From positions 1 through 59,272 of the forward strand of contig CAZUWA010000004.1 of assembly GCA_964623895.1 (NCBI GenBank): a stretch of DNA of 59,272 bases, read 5' to 3'. The stretch comes from UBA11512 sp964623895. GTDB taxonomy: Bacteria > Bacillota > Clostridia > Oscillospirales > CAG-272. Under the pieces are notes generated by a model, which was not told the DNA's origin, ran no database searches, and saw only the letters and a program-made list of their open reading frames with translations. Positions within the stretch are counted from its first letter, which is position 1. Each line of letters opens with the position of its first letter. A program made the translations under genes and the position numbers. Positions 51,177 to 59,272 of this stretch are shown here, piece after piece.

Positions 51177-51229
51177 AAAAACAGGCTGTAACCAAACCTT
51201 TTTTGGTGTTTGGTTACAGCCTGTTTTTT
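51177..51229. terminator. Strong terminator after aspA
   Basis: AAAAACAGGCTGTAACCAAAC pairs perfectly with GTTTGGTTACAGCCTGTTTTT around a 10-nt loop. It can serve the minus-strand aspA and the plus-strand small gene. The 210 bp before it (50965-51176) show no further gene. Confidence 0.88.
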
Positions 51230-51258
51230 CAATCTGACAATTGATTTCAAACGTACTA

Positions 51259-52635
51259 TTATACCATTTTTTCCGGGTCAAGCAGTTCTTCAATTTCTTC
51301 ATCCGAGAATATCTTTTTTTCACGTAAGACTTCCCGAACCGATTCGCCGGTTTTGATAGCGGTTTTGGCAATATCGGCAGACTCAGCATAGCCGACCTTC
51401 GGGCAGATGGCAGTGATCACGCCGACCGAGCTTTCCACCAACTCGCGGCAACGCTCTTCGTTGGCGGTGATTCCTGTGATGCAGTTTTCTACGAAGGTAT
51501 GAACCGCGCCGGTGAGTGCAACGATCGATTCAAACAACTTGTGATAAAGGATCGGCTCTGCAAAGTTGAGTTCCAACTGACCGGCTTCTGCTGCCATGGT
51601 GATGCTCATATCATTGCCGATGATGCAGAATGCTGCTTGGCTGACCACTTCCGGAATGACAGGATTGACCTTCCCGGGCATGATAGAAGATCCGTTTTGC
51701 ATGGCCGGGAGGTTGATTTCTTCAAATCCGCAACGCGGACCGGAGGACATTAGACGGAAATCGTTTGCTATCTTAGAACAGGAGATGGCACATGTCTTTA
51801 ATGCGGAGGAGACATAAGCGAAGGAGTCAAGATTTTGCGTGCCGTCTACCAGATCCGGCGCTTTGACAAAGGGCATACCGGTAATTTCCGCAACAGTAGG
51901 TGCAAGCGCGTCAACATATTCGGGAGCGGCATTGAGCGATGTGCCGATGGCGGTGCCGCCGAGGTTGAGAAAATACATTTCCTTCAGAACACTGTTGATA
52001 CGTTTTAGATCCCTTTCGATTGCTTGGCGATAAGCGCTGAATTCGTCTCCCAACCGGATCGGAACGGCATCCTGCATTTGGGTGCGTCCCATTTTAATGA
52101 TATGATGAAATTCCTCTTCCTTTTTGCCTAATGCCCTTGCCATTTGGTCAAGTTCGACCAGTGTGTGTCGAAGCAGCTTAACGGTGGTCATCTTTGCCGC
52201 AGAGGGAATGACATCGTTTGTTGATTGTGCACGGTTGACGTGGTCGTTTGGGTGCACGATAGAATAGTCGCCTTTTTCTCCGCCTAAAATTTCGATCGCA
52301 CGGTTGGCGATGACTTCATTTGCATTCATGTTGGCAGTAGTTCCCGCGCCCCCTTGGATCGGATCGCAGATGAACTGGTCATGAAAATTCCCTTCCAGAA
52401 TTTCGTCGCATGCTCTGCAGATCGCTTTTGTAATGCGGTCGTCGAGTTCTCCTACTTTGTTGTTGCAGATCGCGCAAGCTTTCTTGATTTCTGCAAGTGA
52501 CCGGATAAATTCCGGGCGAAGACGTTGCCCGGTGATCTTAAAATTCTCACTTCCGCGCAGGGATTGCACACCGTAGTATGCATCCTTGGGGATTAAACGG
52601 CTACCGATTGAATCTGATTCTTTGCGATATTCCAT
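51259..52635 (-). CDS. aspA: Aspartate ammonia-lyase
   Basis: Reversible deamination of L-aspartate to fumarate. The 458-residue protein belongs to the fumarase/aspartase superfamily, with GGAGTTANMNANEVIANRA, PNDHVNRAQSTNDVIPSA, GRTQMQDAVP and the signature loop GSSIMPGKVNPVIPE. ATG 52635 is preceded by AAAGGGG. The longer frame upstream would overlap the hprK gene. Divergence from fumarase is indicated by the TANMNANE segment. Confidence 0.95.
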   Translation of the reverse strand: MEYRKESDSIGSRLIPKDAYYGVQSLRGSENFKITGQRLRPEFIRSLAEIKKACAICNNKVGELDDRITKAICRACDEILEGNFHDQFICDPIQGGAGTTANMNANEVIANRAIEILGGEKGDYSIVHPNDHVNRAQSTNDVIPSAAKMTTVKLLRHTLVELDQMARALGKKEEEFHHIIKMGRTQMQDAVPIRLGDEFSAYRQAIERDLKRINSVLKEMYFLNLGGTAIGTSLNAAPEYVDALAPTVAEITGMPFVKAPDLVDGTQNLDSFAYVSSALKTCAISCSKIANDFRLMSSGPRCGFEEINLPAMQNGSSIMPGKVNPVIPEVVSQAAFCIIGNDMSITMAAEAGQLELNFAEPILYHKLFESIVALTGAVHTFVENCITGITANEERCRELVESSVGVITAICPKVGYAESADIAKTAIKTGESVREVLREKKIFSDEEIEELLDPEKMV

Positions 52636-52672
52636 AGTTCTGTTCCCCTTTCCTGTCATGCAAATAATTTGT

Positions 52673-53614
52673 TTAGTGCTTTTTGTTCTCGGCATCTGCC
52701 GCGCACAAAAATTTGTTGTTGAATTCTCTTGCCGTGTTGTAACCCATTCGCTTTTGACGGTTGTTCATGGCAGCGATTTCAATGATGACGGCGAGGTTAC
52801 GTCCGGGGCATACCGGAATGGTGACTTGCGGAATTTTTATCTCCAAAATCTCGCAAACCTCGTTTTCAAGCCCCATTCGGTCGTAGAATTTGTTCCGATC
52901 CCACTGTTCAAGCGAGACGACCAGATCGATCTTTTCTGTTTCTTTGACTGCACCCATACCGAAGATCCGGCGGATATCGATCAACCCTATGCCGCGCAGT
53001 TCCGCATAGTGACGAATGCTTTCCGGCGCTCTGCCGACCAGTGACTTTGCCGAGACTTTGCGGATATCCACTGCATCATCGGCGATGAGTCTGTGACCTC
53101 TTTTGACCAGTTCGATGGCTGTTTCGCTCTTACCGATCCCCGATTCGCCTGTAATGAGAATGCCTTCACCGTAAACTTCCACAAGCACACCGTGTCTGGT
53201 GATACGCGGTGCCAGCGAAACAGACAGCGATGCGATCAACGCTGCGGTAAAAGCGGAGGTGGTGGAGGAGGTGCGCAGAATCGGTACATGAAAAGTAAGT
53301 GCCGCTTCTAAAAATTCTGTAAACACAGGAAGATCGGTCGTAAAGATGACGGCCACCGGCTTTCGTTCCATAAAATGCAGGGTGCGCGTTTTGCGCAGGT
53401 CTTCGTTCATAGTGGTCAAATACTCATGTTCTGTGTTGCCGACCAGTTGAATACGGTCCGGTTCGAACAAATTGAAAAAGCCGGAAAGTGCCAGCCCCGG
53501 ACGGTTTATGTCCGAACGGGTAACGAGAATTTCATTTGCCGGATACGGCATGTAAATCGTTTCCAGTGAGAATTCATCAATGAGTGAAGACAAGGCGACA
53601 GTATAAGACGGCAT
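52673..53614 (-). CDS. hprK: HPr kinase/phosphorylase
   Basis: Phosphorylates and dephosphorylates Ser46 of HPr, the master signal of carbon catabolite control. The 313-residue protein has an N-terminal MurF-like domain and the C-terminal kinase with Walker A GESGIGKSETAIEL, the catalytic HRLIADDAVDI and the signature RGIGLIDIRRIFG. Start ATG 53614 follows GGAG. Its stop is 37 bp upstream of the aspA start on the same strand, so they may share a transcript. Confidence 0.96.
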   Translation of the reverse strand: MPSYTVALSSLIDEFSLETIYMPYPANEILVTRSDINRPGLALSGFFNLFEPDRIQLVGNTEHEYLTTMNEDLRKTRTLHFMERKPVAVIFTTDLPVFTEFLEAALTFHVPILRTSSTTSAFTAALIASLSVSLAPRITRHGVLVEVYGEGILITGESGIGKSETAIELVKRGHRLIADDAVDIRKVSAKSLVGRAPESIRHYAELRGIGLIDIRRIFGMGAVKETEKIDLVVSLEQWDRNKFYDRMGLENEVCEILEIKIPQVTIPVCPGRNLAVIIEIAAMNNRQKRMGYNTAREFNNKFLCAADAENKKH

Positions 53615-53787
53615 ATATACGCTCCAAATGAGATATTTTTTTTATTTTAGCACATATTTCACTCCTTTTCAAGCCTTATTTTTGCATTTTTGTATTTTAG
53701 TTTGGACAAATTCTATTGCGAAAAGGCAGGGAATACATTGTATAGATCAAAAAAGATGCCCTCTTGTTGGGGCGGAAAGGAGCGATC

Positions 53788-53952
53788 ATGCAAAGATATG
53801 CAAGAGCAAAAGGAACACGGCGCACCATCCTGTTCTTGCTGTTGTTCCTTCTTCTTTTCCCGGCGTTTGTCGAGAAAGAATATTTTTTGGAGCAAAACAG
53901 AGAGATTTATCATATGATTTGTCACTGCATACCATGGTTGACGCGATGGTAA
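53788..53952 (+). CDS. Small single-pass membrane protein, 54 residues, coupled to the SpoIVFB-like gene
   Basis: ATG 53788 follows GGAAAGGAG at 5-nt spacing. The protein has a basic N-terminus (RYARAKGTRR), one TM segment (TILFLLLFLLLFPAF) and a short polar C-terminus with two Cys. Its stop overlaps the start of the metalloprotease gene (ATGGTAA). The position matches that of spoIVFA in the classical spoIVF operon, but it is far too short to be SpoIVFA and I do not recognise it. It could be a small regulator or anchor of the protease. Confidence 0.6.
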   Translation: MQRYARAKGTRRTILFLLLFLLLFPAFVEKEYFLEQNREIYHMICHCIPWLTRW

Positions 53953-54527
53953 AGGGCGGTGCGCTACATTTTAAACGCATTTCCGTCAGTGTTTTTGCGC
54001 CGATCCCGTTTATCTGTTTTTCAATTCTGTTCGGTGCGGATGCGGTGTTTCCTTCCATTCTTGCGGCGGTGCTTCATGAATGCGGGCATCTTGTAGCAAT
54101 TCTGCTTTGCGGAATGGGGGTCAAGGAGATGCGCATCTGCCCCTTCGGGGGAGAGATTGTGACGAAAAGGGAAGCACCGGACTATCCTTCGGGAATCGCA
54201 GTAGCGCTTGCAGGCATTGCTGTCAACCTGCTTTTGGCGTGTTTTTTCTTCCTACCGCATCCTTCTGTATTTACTGTAAGGCTTGCAGGTAGCTCCTTGA
54301 TGCTGGCGCTTTTTAACCTTCTTCCGATCAAAACACTGGATGGCGGCGCGGCGTTGCTCGCGGGATTACGGATGCTTGTTCCGCTTTCTGCCGATGCAGT
54401 TATGAAGGTTTTTTCTCGCGTTTTTTTGACATTGCTCGTCTGCTTCGGACTGGCTACCGTTTTCTTTTCCGGCTTTAATCCGACACTTTTGTTACTATCG
54501 ACTTACCTTTTTCTTGATTTGTTTTAA
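53946..54527 (+). CDS. SpoIVFB-like site-2 metalloprotease (M50)
   Basis: A 193-residue polytopic protein. The zinc motif HECGH (HExxH) lies in the first half and the second ligand motif NLLPIKTLDGG (NxxPxxxLDGG) in the second, the arrangement of M50 site-2 proteases. Its length is close to the Bacillus SpoIVFB core, and no CBS domain is present. It probably cleaves pro-SigK in the mother cell, or another membrane-bound regulator. The start at ATG 53946 overlaps the stop of the 54-residue gene. ATG 53934 is possible. No sigK gene lies in the window. Confidence 0.8.
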   Translation: MVKGGALHFKRISVSVFAPIPFICFSILFGADAVFPSILAAVLHECGHLVAILLCGMGVKEMRICPFGGEIVTKREAPDYPSGIAVALAGIAVNLLLACFFFLPHPSVFTVRLAGSSLMLALFNLLPIKTLDGGAALLAGLRMLVPLSADAVMKVFSRVFLTLLVCFGLATVFFSGFNPTLLLLSTYLFLDLF

Positions 54528-54584
54528 AATGAGAGGATTTACTGCAAAAAAACACATTTTACCCGAAATATTTAAGGAAATCTA

Positions 54585-54613
54585 TTGACATTTCCTGTAT
54601 GATGCTATATAAT
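54585..54613 (+). promoter_or_regulatory. Promoter of the potABCD operon
   Basis: TTGACA (54585-54590), 17-bp spacer, TATAAT (54608-54613), about 400 bp before potA. Confidence 0.8.
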
Positions 54614-54619
54614 GGTGCA

Positions 54620-55019
54620 GTCGTAGAATATATTGGCATTGCGACGATTAGCACGATTTTTGCATCTGTGCCAACAAAGGAACATGGGCAAAGCCATCTT
54701 CCTGATATCATCGTTCTTAAAAATCGAATAGATGTACACATCTTGCAGTTCTAATACGGCATTTGCCGTTCAGGAATCGTTTCCGACAATCTTGTCGGAT
54801 GTGGAAACAGTATGCTGCAGCCGATCTCAAATTCTGATACAGAAGACGGGAAGCCGTCTCTGCCGTGAGATATTCTTAATTTACAGGGGGAATGCTTTCG
54901 TGGATCAAGATCGGTCTGTAAAAACTCTTTGCGGGGGCGTCTGTGAGCCGGATGTGGGGTTCGCGCAGAGCTGTATACGGCTGTACGCGGTCTTTAAGCC
55001 GCAAAGGGGGATGCAAAAA
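54620..55019 (+). promoter_or_regulatory. Structured leader RNA of the pot operon
   Basis: About 400 nt without a gene, rich in perfect helices. CCGACA/TGTCGG (54783-54788 with 54793-54798). A three-level stem ATCTCA/TGAGAT (54824-54829 with 54866-54871), CAGA/TCTG and GACGG/CCGTC. TTTACAG/CTGTAAA (54880-54886 with 54916-54922). CTTTGCGG/CCGCAAAG (54927-54934 with 54999-55006), whose 3' arm includes part of the ribosome-binding site AAAGGGGG of potA. I do not match it to a known riboswitch class. Confidence 0.55.
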
Positions 55020-56129
55020 ATGGAAAATAAGAATATCATCGAACTTAAGAATATCACTGTGTCATTTGACGGCGAAAAAGTGTTGGACAAATTGAATCTT
55101 TCGATCAGAAGAGGCGAGTTTGTTACATTTTTGGGAGCATCCGGTTGTGGGAAAACAACCACTCTCAGAGTTATTGCCGGTTTCACTTCTCCTGACAGCG
55201 GTGATGTTTTTTTTGACGGAAAGTGTATGAACGATCTGCCACCCTATAAGCGTCCGGTCAATACTGTTTTTCAGCGTTATGCGCTCTTTCCGCATTTGAA
55301 TGTTTACGAAAATGTGGCGTTTGGTCTGCGCGTTGCGAAAGTTCCGGAAAAGGAACTGAGCAAAAGAGTGTTGGACATGTTAAAACTGGTGAACCTTTCC
55401 GGCTTCGCACGCAGAAAGGTTGACAAGCTTTCCGGCGGACAGCAACAGCGTGTCGCTATCGCAAGAGCGCTCGTCAACAACCCGCAGGTATTGTTGTTAG
55501 ATGAACCGCTTGCGGCACTCGATTACAAACTTCGTAAGGATATGCAGAATGAATTGAAGCGCATTCATAAGGAAACCGGTGTTACCTTCATTTTCGTGAC
55601 GCACGATCAGGAAGAAGCGCTGTCGATGTCCGATACCGTGGTTGTGATGGATGCCGGTAAAATTCAGCAGATCGGAACACCGACCGATATCTACAATGAA
55701 CCGAAAAATGCCTTCGTTGCCGATTTTATCGGAGAATCGAACATTATTGACGGGGAGATGGTGAAGGACTACCTCGTCAGACTGGACGGCAGAGAATTTG
55801 AGTGTCTGGATGCGGGATTTGGCGAACATACCCCTGTGGATGTGGTCATTCGTCCGGAAGATGTTGATATCGTAGCAAAGGACAAGGCGCGTCTGACAGG
55901 TACGGTGACAGCTGTGACCTTCAAGGGTGACTATTATGAAATGATCATTGACGTCTGCGGATTTAAATGGATGGTGCAGACAACCGATGAACAAAAAGAG
56001 GGGGATGTCGTCGGGCTATATATTGAACCGGATGCCATCCATGTTATGCATAAATCGGAATATTCCGGCAAATTCGGCGATTACTCCACTTTCAGCGACG
56101 AAATGGATGCCGAAAAGGAGGAAGAATGA
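55020..56129 (+). CDS. potA: Spermidine/putrescine ABC transporter ATPase
   Basis: A 369-residue ATPase that powers polyamine uptake. Walker A GASGCGKTTTLRVIAG, signature LSGGQQQRVAIARALVN, Walker B VLLLDEPLAALD and the H-loop FVTHDQEEALSMSD are all present, with a C-terminal TOBE domain (residues about 290-355). ATG 55020 is chosen because AAAGGGGG lies 9 nt upstream. ATG 55011 touches the ribosome-binding site. The frame is open far upstream through the leader but codes nothing recognisable. It overlaps potB by ATGA. Confidence 0.95.
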   Translation: MENKNIIELKNITVSFDGEKVLDKLNLSIRRGEFVTFLGASGCGKTTTLRVIAGFTSPDSGDVFFDGKCMNDLPPYKRPVNTVFQRYALFPHLNVYENVAFGLRVAKVPEKELSKRVLDMLKLVNLSGFARRKVDKLSGGQQQRVAIARALVNNPQVLLLDEPLAALDYKLRKDMQNELKRIHKETGVTFIFVTHDQEEALSMSDTVVVMDAGKIQQIGTPTDIYNEPKNAFVADFIGESNIIDGEMVKDYLVRLDGREFECLDAGFGEHTPVDVVIRPEDVDIVAKDKARLTGTVTAVTFKGDYYEMIIDVCGFKWMVQTTDEQKEGDVVGLYIEPDAIHVMHKSEYSGKFGDYSTFSDEMDAEKEEE

Positions 56130-56953
56130 AAAAATCCTCTTTTCTTGAAAAAGCGGCTGCGGCGCCGCATATCGTGTGGTCTGCAATGTTTATTGTAGTG
56201 CCGCTCTTCATCGTTGCTTACTACGCTTTTACCGATAAGGACGGCGCATTTACACTGGACAATTTCGCACAACTTTCAAAATATTCCACCACCTTCATGA
56301 TGTCTGTCGGCTTTGCGTTTATAGCGACGGTGATCTGCCTTCTGATAGGCTTTCCGCTCGCTTATGCTATGTCGAGAATGAGTGAAGGCGCGCAGAAGAT
56401 CTTGGTAGTGCTCTTGATGCTTCCGATGTGGATCAGTCTGCTCATCCGAACCTACTCGCTGATGGCACTTCTCGACAATGGGGGACTGTTAAACAGTTTT
56501 CTCGGCAGTATCAATCCGAATTGGTGCTTGAGAATCGTTGGTAGCGAGACAGGCGTCATTCTCGGCATGGTCTATGATTTTTTGCCATATATGGTTTTGC
56601 CAATCTACACTATTATATCTAAGATCGATCATTCCTACTTTGAAGCGTCGGCGGATCTTGGGTGCAACCGTATTCAGACAATTTTCAAAGTGGTCCTTCC
56701 GATGTCTCTTCCCGGCATCATTTCCGGGATCACTATGGTGTTTGTGCCATCCATTTCTACTTTCTATATTTCTCAAAAACTTGGCGGCAACAACTTTAAC
56801 CTGATCGGCGATATTATCGAAAACCAATTCATCAAGGTCAATAACTACCATGTCGGTGCGGCGATTTCGCTTGTCATGATGGTGCTGATCATCATTTCGA
56901 TTGCCATTATGAACAAGTACAGCGACGATGAGGATGGAGGAATGATCATATGA
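56126..56953 (+). CDS. potB: Spermidine/putrescine ABC transporter permease
   Basis: A 275-residue permease with six TM segments. The EAA loop that contacts the ATPase reads EASADLGCNRIQTIFKVVLPMSLPGIISG. ATG 56126 overlaps the potA stop by four bases. The terminal codons overlap potC in the same way, so translation is tightly coupled. Confidence 0.94.
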   Translation: MKKSSFLEKAAAAPHIVWSAMFIVVPLFIVAYYAFTDKDGAFTLDNFAQLSKYSTTFMMSVGFAFIATVICLLIGFPLAYAMSRMSEGAQKILVVLLMLPMWISLLIRTYSLMALLDNGGLLNSFLGSINPNWCLRIVGSETGVILGMVYDFLPYMVLPIYTIISKIDHSYFEASADLGCNRIQTIFKVVLPMSLPGIISGITMVFVPSISTFYISQKLGGNNFNLIGDIIENQFIKVNNYHVGAAISLVMMVLIIISIAIMNKYSDDEDGGMII

Positions 56954-57756
56954 AATGGTTGAATAAGAGTTATATTGCACTCATCTTCTTGCTTTTATAT
57001 GCACCGATCATTGTGTTGATGGTATTTTCCTTCAATGAAAGCGGAAATCTGGGGGAATATTCGGGAGTAAGCCTCAAATGGTATATCGAACTTTTCAAAG
57101 ACAAATATGCCATTTCCGCATTGACCAATTCTCTTGTACTGGCGATCTGCGCATCCGGGTTGGCAACGGTGATCGGTACTTTTGCGGCACTCGGACTTGA
57201 TAGAATGCGTAACAAGTACATCAAAGGTGCGTTGCAATCTGTAACCAACATCCCGATGATGAATCCGGATATCGTGACAGGTGTATCAATGATGCTCCTC
57301 TTTGCGGTGACGGCGAGTATTCTGGGGGCAAGCAAAGGCTTTGTTGGTTTTCCCACGATGCTCATTGCGCACACTACCTTCTGCCTTCCGTATGTCATTC
57401 TTTCGATCACACCGAAATTCAAACAACTCGATAGAAGCCTGTGCGATGCGGCGATGGATCTGGGATGCACACCGTTACAGACCTTCTTTAAGGTGGAATT
57501 GCCCGCTATCTTTCCGGGAATTATTTCCGGACTGATGCTCAGTTTCTCTCTGTCTCTCGATGATTTTGTTATCAGCCATTTTGTTTCGGGAAGTGATTTC
57601 ATTACCTTGCCGTTGTATGTATACAATCAGACGGCGCATAATCTGAAATTCAGTACCTATGCACTGTTTTCGCTGATGGTGTTCCTTATCCTCGGATTGT
57701 TGATCTTAGTCAATTTTTTCTCCTCAATGGGGGAAAAGAAAAAAGTTGGAAAGTAA
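56950..57756 (+). CDS. potC: Spermidine/putrescine ABC transporter permease
   Basis: A 268-residue permease with six TM segments and the EAA loop DAAMDLGCTPLQTFFKVELP. It pairs with PotB to form the channel. The start overlaps potB by ATGA. The stop is 11 bp before potD. Confidence 0.94.
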   Translation: MKWLNKSYIALIFLLLYAPIIVLMVFSFNESGNLGEYSGVSLKWYIELFKDKYAISALTNSLVLAICASGLATVIGTFAALGLDRMRNKYIKGALQSVTNIPMMNPDIVTGVSMMLLFAVTASILGASKGFVGFPTMLIAHTTFCLPYVILSITPKFKQLDRSLCDAAMDLGCTPLQTFFKVELPAIFPGIISGLMLSFSLSLDDFVISHFVSGSDFITLPLYVYNQTAHNLKFSTYALFSLMVFLILGLLILVNFFSSMGEKKKVGK

Positions 57757-57767
57757 GAGGAGGAAAC

Positions 57768-59036
57768 ATGTTGATGAAAAAGATTTTTTCCATCCTTTTG
57801 CTTGTTGCCCTGACAGGAATGCTGATGGCGGCATTTCCTATGGGTATTGCCGCAGAGTCAGTCAAACTGTATGTGTACAACTGGGGTGAATACATTTCGG
57901 ATGGATCGGAAGGGAGCATTGATAGTCTTGCGGAATTTGAAAAATACTACAAGGCAACTTACGGCGTGAACGTGCAGGTCGTTTATCAAACATACAATTC
58001 TAACGAGGATATGTACGCAAAACTGACAGGTGGAACGGCGCATTACGATGTCATCATTCCTTCTGACTACATGATTGCCAGACTGATCGAAGAGGATCGC
58101 TTGGAAAAGTTGAATTATGACAACATTCCTAACATGAAATATGTGCAAAGTGAATTCAAGGGCACGTCCCAAGGAGGAACGGGGGAGAAGAGCGATTATT
58201 ATGATCCGAATTTTGAGTATTCTGTGCCGTATTTCTATGGGATGATCGGAATCATCTACAACACCACAATGGTGCCGGAGGATGAAGAACATATCGGCTC
58301 TTGGGAACTGATGTGGGATGCTGATTATACCGGTAATATTTTGCAATTTAATAACAGTAGGGATGCTTTCGGAACGGCTTTTTACAAACTTGGATGGGCG
58401 GACAGAGTCAATAATGCGACCATTGAAGAATGGAAGACCGCACAGAGTGAACTTTCTGCACAAAAGACCATCATCCAGGGGTATGTCATGGATGAGATCT
58501 ATAACAAAATGTCCGGAGGGTCTGCCGCAATTGCGGCGTACTATGCAGGAGATTTTCTTGCGATGTATGAGGATAACGAGGATCTGGAATTTTTCTATCC
58601 TTCGGAAGGAACGAATGTGTATGTAGATGCGATGTGCATTCCGAAAGGTTCTGAAAACAAAGAGATCGCAGAGCGATTTATCAACTTTATGATGGAAGAG
58701 GAAATCGCGGTGGCAAACGCTGAATATACATACTATGCCAGTCCTTATACCCATGTGCAGCAGAATGAGGGTTACATTGAAACGATAAATTCTGTAAAGG
58801 AAAACGGTATGGATATCATTTATGGTCAGTTTGACAAGGTGACTTCCACTGCCTATGGAAACCTAAATGACGAGCAAAAAGAAATACTGAACGAACTTTG
58901 GGAGGATCTGAAGATGGAGAATGCCATTTCATCTGTCATGATCACGATCATTGTGACCGTTGCTGCTGCCGTTTTGCTTTTTGCAGCGTATTCCTTTATC
59001 CAAAAGAAGAGAAGAGATAACTATATTGACGCTTGA
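57768..59036 (+). CDS. potD: Polyamine-binding protein PotD with C-terminal membrane anchor
   Basis: A 422-residue extracellular solute-binding protein. An N-terminal signal peptide (MKKIFSILLLVALTGML, cleavage near GIAAES) is followed by VYNWGEYISDG, the hallmark start of mature PotD/PotF proteins, and a two-lobe binding fold. No lipobox Cys is present. The C-terminus instead has a TM helix (SVMITIIVTVAAAVLLFAAY) and a basic tail KKRR, an unusual way of anchoring the receptor. ATG 57768 or ATG 57774 is the start, both served by GGAGG. Last gene of the operon. Confidence 0.92.
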   Translation: MLMKKIFSILLLVALTGMLMAAFPMGIAAESVKLYVYNWGEYISDGSEGSIDSLAEFEKYYKATYGVNVQVVYQTYNSNEDMYAKLTGGTAHYDVIIPSDYMIARLIEEDRLEKLNYDNIPNMKYVQSEFKGTSQGGTGEKSDYYDPNFEYSVPYFYGMIGIIYNTTMVPEDEEHIGSWELMWDADYTGNILQFNNSRDAFGTAFYKLGWADRVNNATIEEWKTAQSELSAQKTIIQGYVMDEIYNKMSGGSAAIAAYYAGDFLAMYEDNEDLEFFYPSEGTNVYVDAMCIPKGSENKEIAERFINFMMEEEIAVANAEYTYYASPYTHVQQNEGYIETINSVKENGMDIIYGQFDKVTSTAYGNLNDEQKEILNELWEDLKMENAISSVMITIIVTVAAAVLLFAAYSFIQKKRRDNYIDA

Positions 59037-59042
59037 AAAATA

Positions 59043-59076
59043 GGACGCCGATGCAAAAAATGCTGCACCGGCGTTT
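59043..59076 (+). terminator. Terminator of the pot operon
   Basis: ACGCCG-x-TGCA pairs with TGCA-x-CGGCGT around an A-rich loop, followed by TTTGTTC. Confidence 0.7.
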
Positions 59077-59112
59077 GTTCATAAAAAATTTAAAAATAAA
59101 TTTGTGAAAGTC

Positions 59113-59141
59113 TTGCAATATATGTACTTTTGTGCTATAAT
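59113..59141 (+). promoter_or_regulatory. Promoter of tRNA-Ser
   Basis: TTGCAA (59113-59118), 17-bp spacer, TATAAT (59136-59141), 14 bp before the tRNA. Confidence 0.7.
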
Positions 59142-59155
59142 CTTCCCTGTAGCAC

Positions 59156-59247
59156 GGAGAAGTACTCAAGTGGCCGAAGAGGCGCCCCTGCTAAGGGTGT
59201 AGGTCGTTTATAGCGGCGCGAGAGTTCAAATCTCTCCTTCTCCGCCA
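59156..59247 (+). tRNA. tRNA-Ser (GCU)
   Basis: A 92-nt tRNA with acceptor stem GGAGAAG/CTTCTCC, discriminator G and encoded CCA. The anticodon stem CGCCC/GGGTG holds the loop CTGCTAA, so the anticodon is GCT at 59190-59192, reading AGC/AGU serine codons. A long variable arm, as expected for tRNA-Ser, and the T loop GTTCAAATC are visible. Confidence 0.95.
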
Positions 59248-59272
59248 TCAAAGGGCGATAAAAAAGATATTG

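Noticed and set aside
54732..55019. N-terminal extension of PotA by 96 residues through the leader
   Set aside because: The translated extension has no domain features, while ATG 55020 has a well-placed ribosome-binding site and gives a normal PotA N-terminus.

Overview
The window is a stretch of a moderate-GC, endospore-forming Clostridia-type chromosome (Bacillota). It carries spoIIGA-sigE behind a Spo0A-type promoter, a spoIVFB-like protease, rny-ymdB, hprK, DUF1836 and DUF554 genes and MATE exporters. Strong Shine-Dalgarno sites and consensus sigma-A promoters (TTGACA, 17 bp, TATAAT or TACAAT) recur throughout. I cannot assign a genus. A run of exactly 100 N at 20077-20176 lies between two identical 55-bp ends, which marks this as a scaffolded draft or metagenome assembly.

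Layout. 1-720: end of an ABC exporter and a cytidylate-kinase-like gene. 839-9798: three papain-like (C1) lipoproteins on the minus strand, with glutamate racemase murI between the first two. 10164-14724: a MacB/FtsX-type ABC transporter, a divergent orphan OmpR-type regulator, and a YbaK deacylase. 14982-17243: a fourth C1 lipoprotein. 17454-24102: a MinD-like ATPase with a methylglyoxal-synthase homologue, mntP, udk (artefactually split), DUF1836, a PAP2-like membrane protein, an MFS remnant and a MATE exporter. 24162-25991: a fifth C1 paralogue with no signal peptide.

26184-32697: an aromatic amino acid operon (aroF-tyrA-aroB-aroA-pheA-aroE). It is preceded by a consensus promoter, a 19-residue leader peptide holding seven consecutive Tyr/Phe residues, and an intrinsic terminator, which together form a transcription attenuator. 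DUF554 and lplA follow. 34441-36383 is an accessory patch: an internally deleted IS3-type element, a small operon with a 26-codon ORF and a secreted 108-residue protein, and a decayed glycosidase-like gene. 36394-44113: ymdB, rny, pdxK, a His-rich G3E metal-chaperone GTPase with a second GTPase partner, and a Na/Pi cotransporter.

44170-54527: the spoIIG operon, DUF177-rpmF, a DUF512 radical SAM protein, der, plsY, rpmB, a small Cys/Asn-rich membrane protein, aspA, hprK and a spoIVFB-like protease. 54585-59036: the potABCD polyamine importer behind a highly structured leader of about 400 nt. 59156-59247: tRNA-Ser(GCU).

Most noteworthy: (1) a dispersed five-member family of C1-peptidase and lectin-like proteins, one member of which has lost every catalytic residue; (2) the Tyr/Phe leader-peptide attenuator, where T-boxes are more usual in Bacillota; (3) a duplicated structured 5' element placing a hairpin exactly between the Shine-Dalgarno site and the AUG of two unrelated genes (pheA and the Na/Pi cotransporter); (4) the structured pot leader, whose last helix overlaps the ribosome-binding site.
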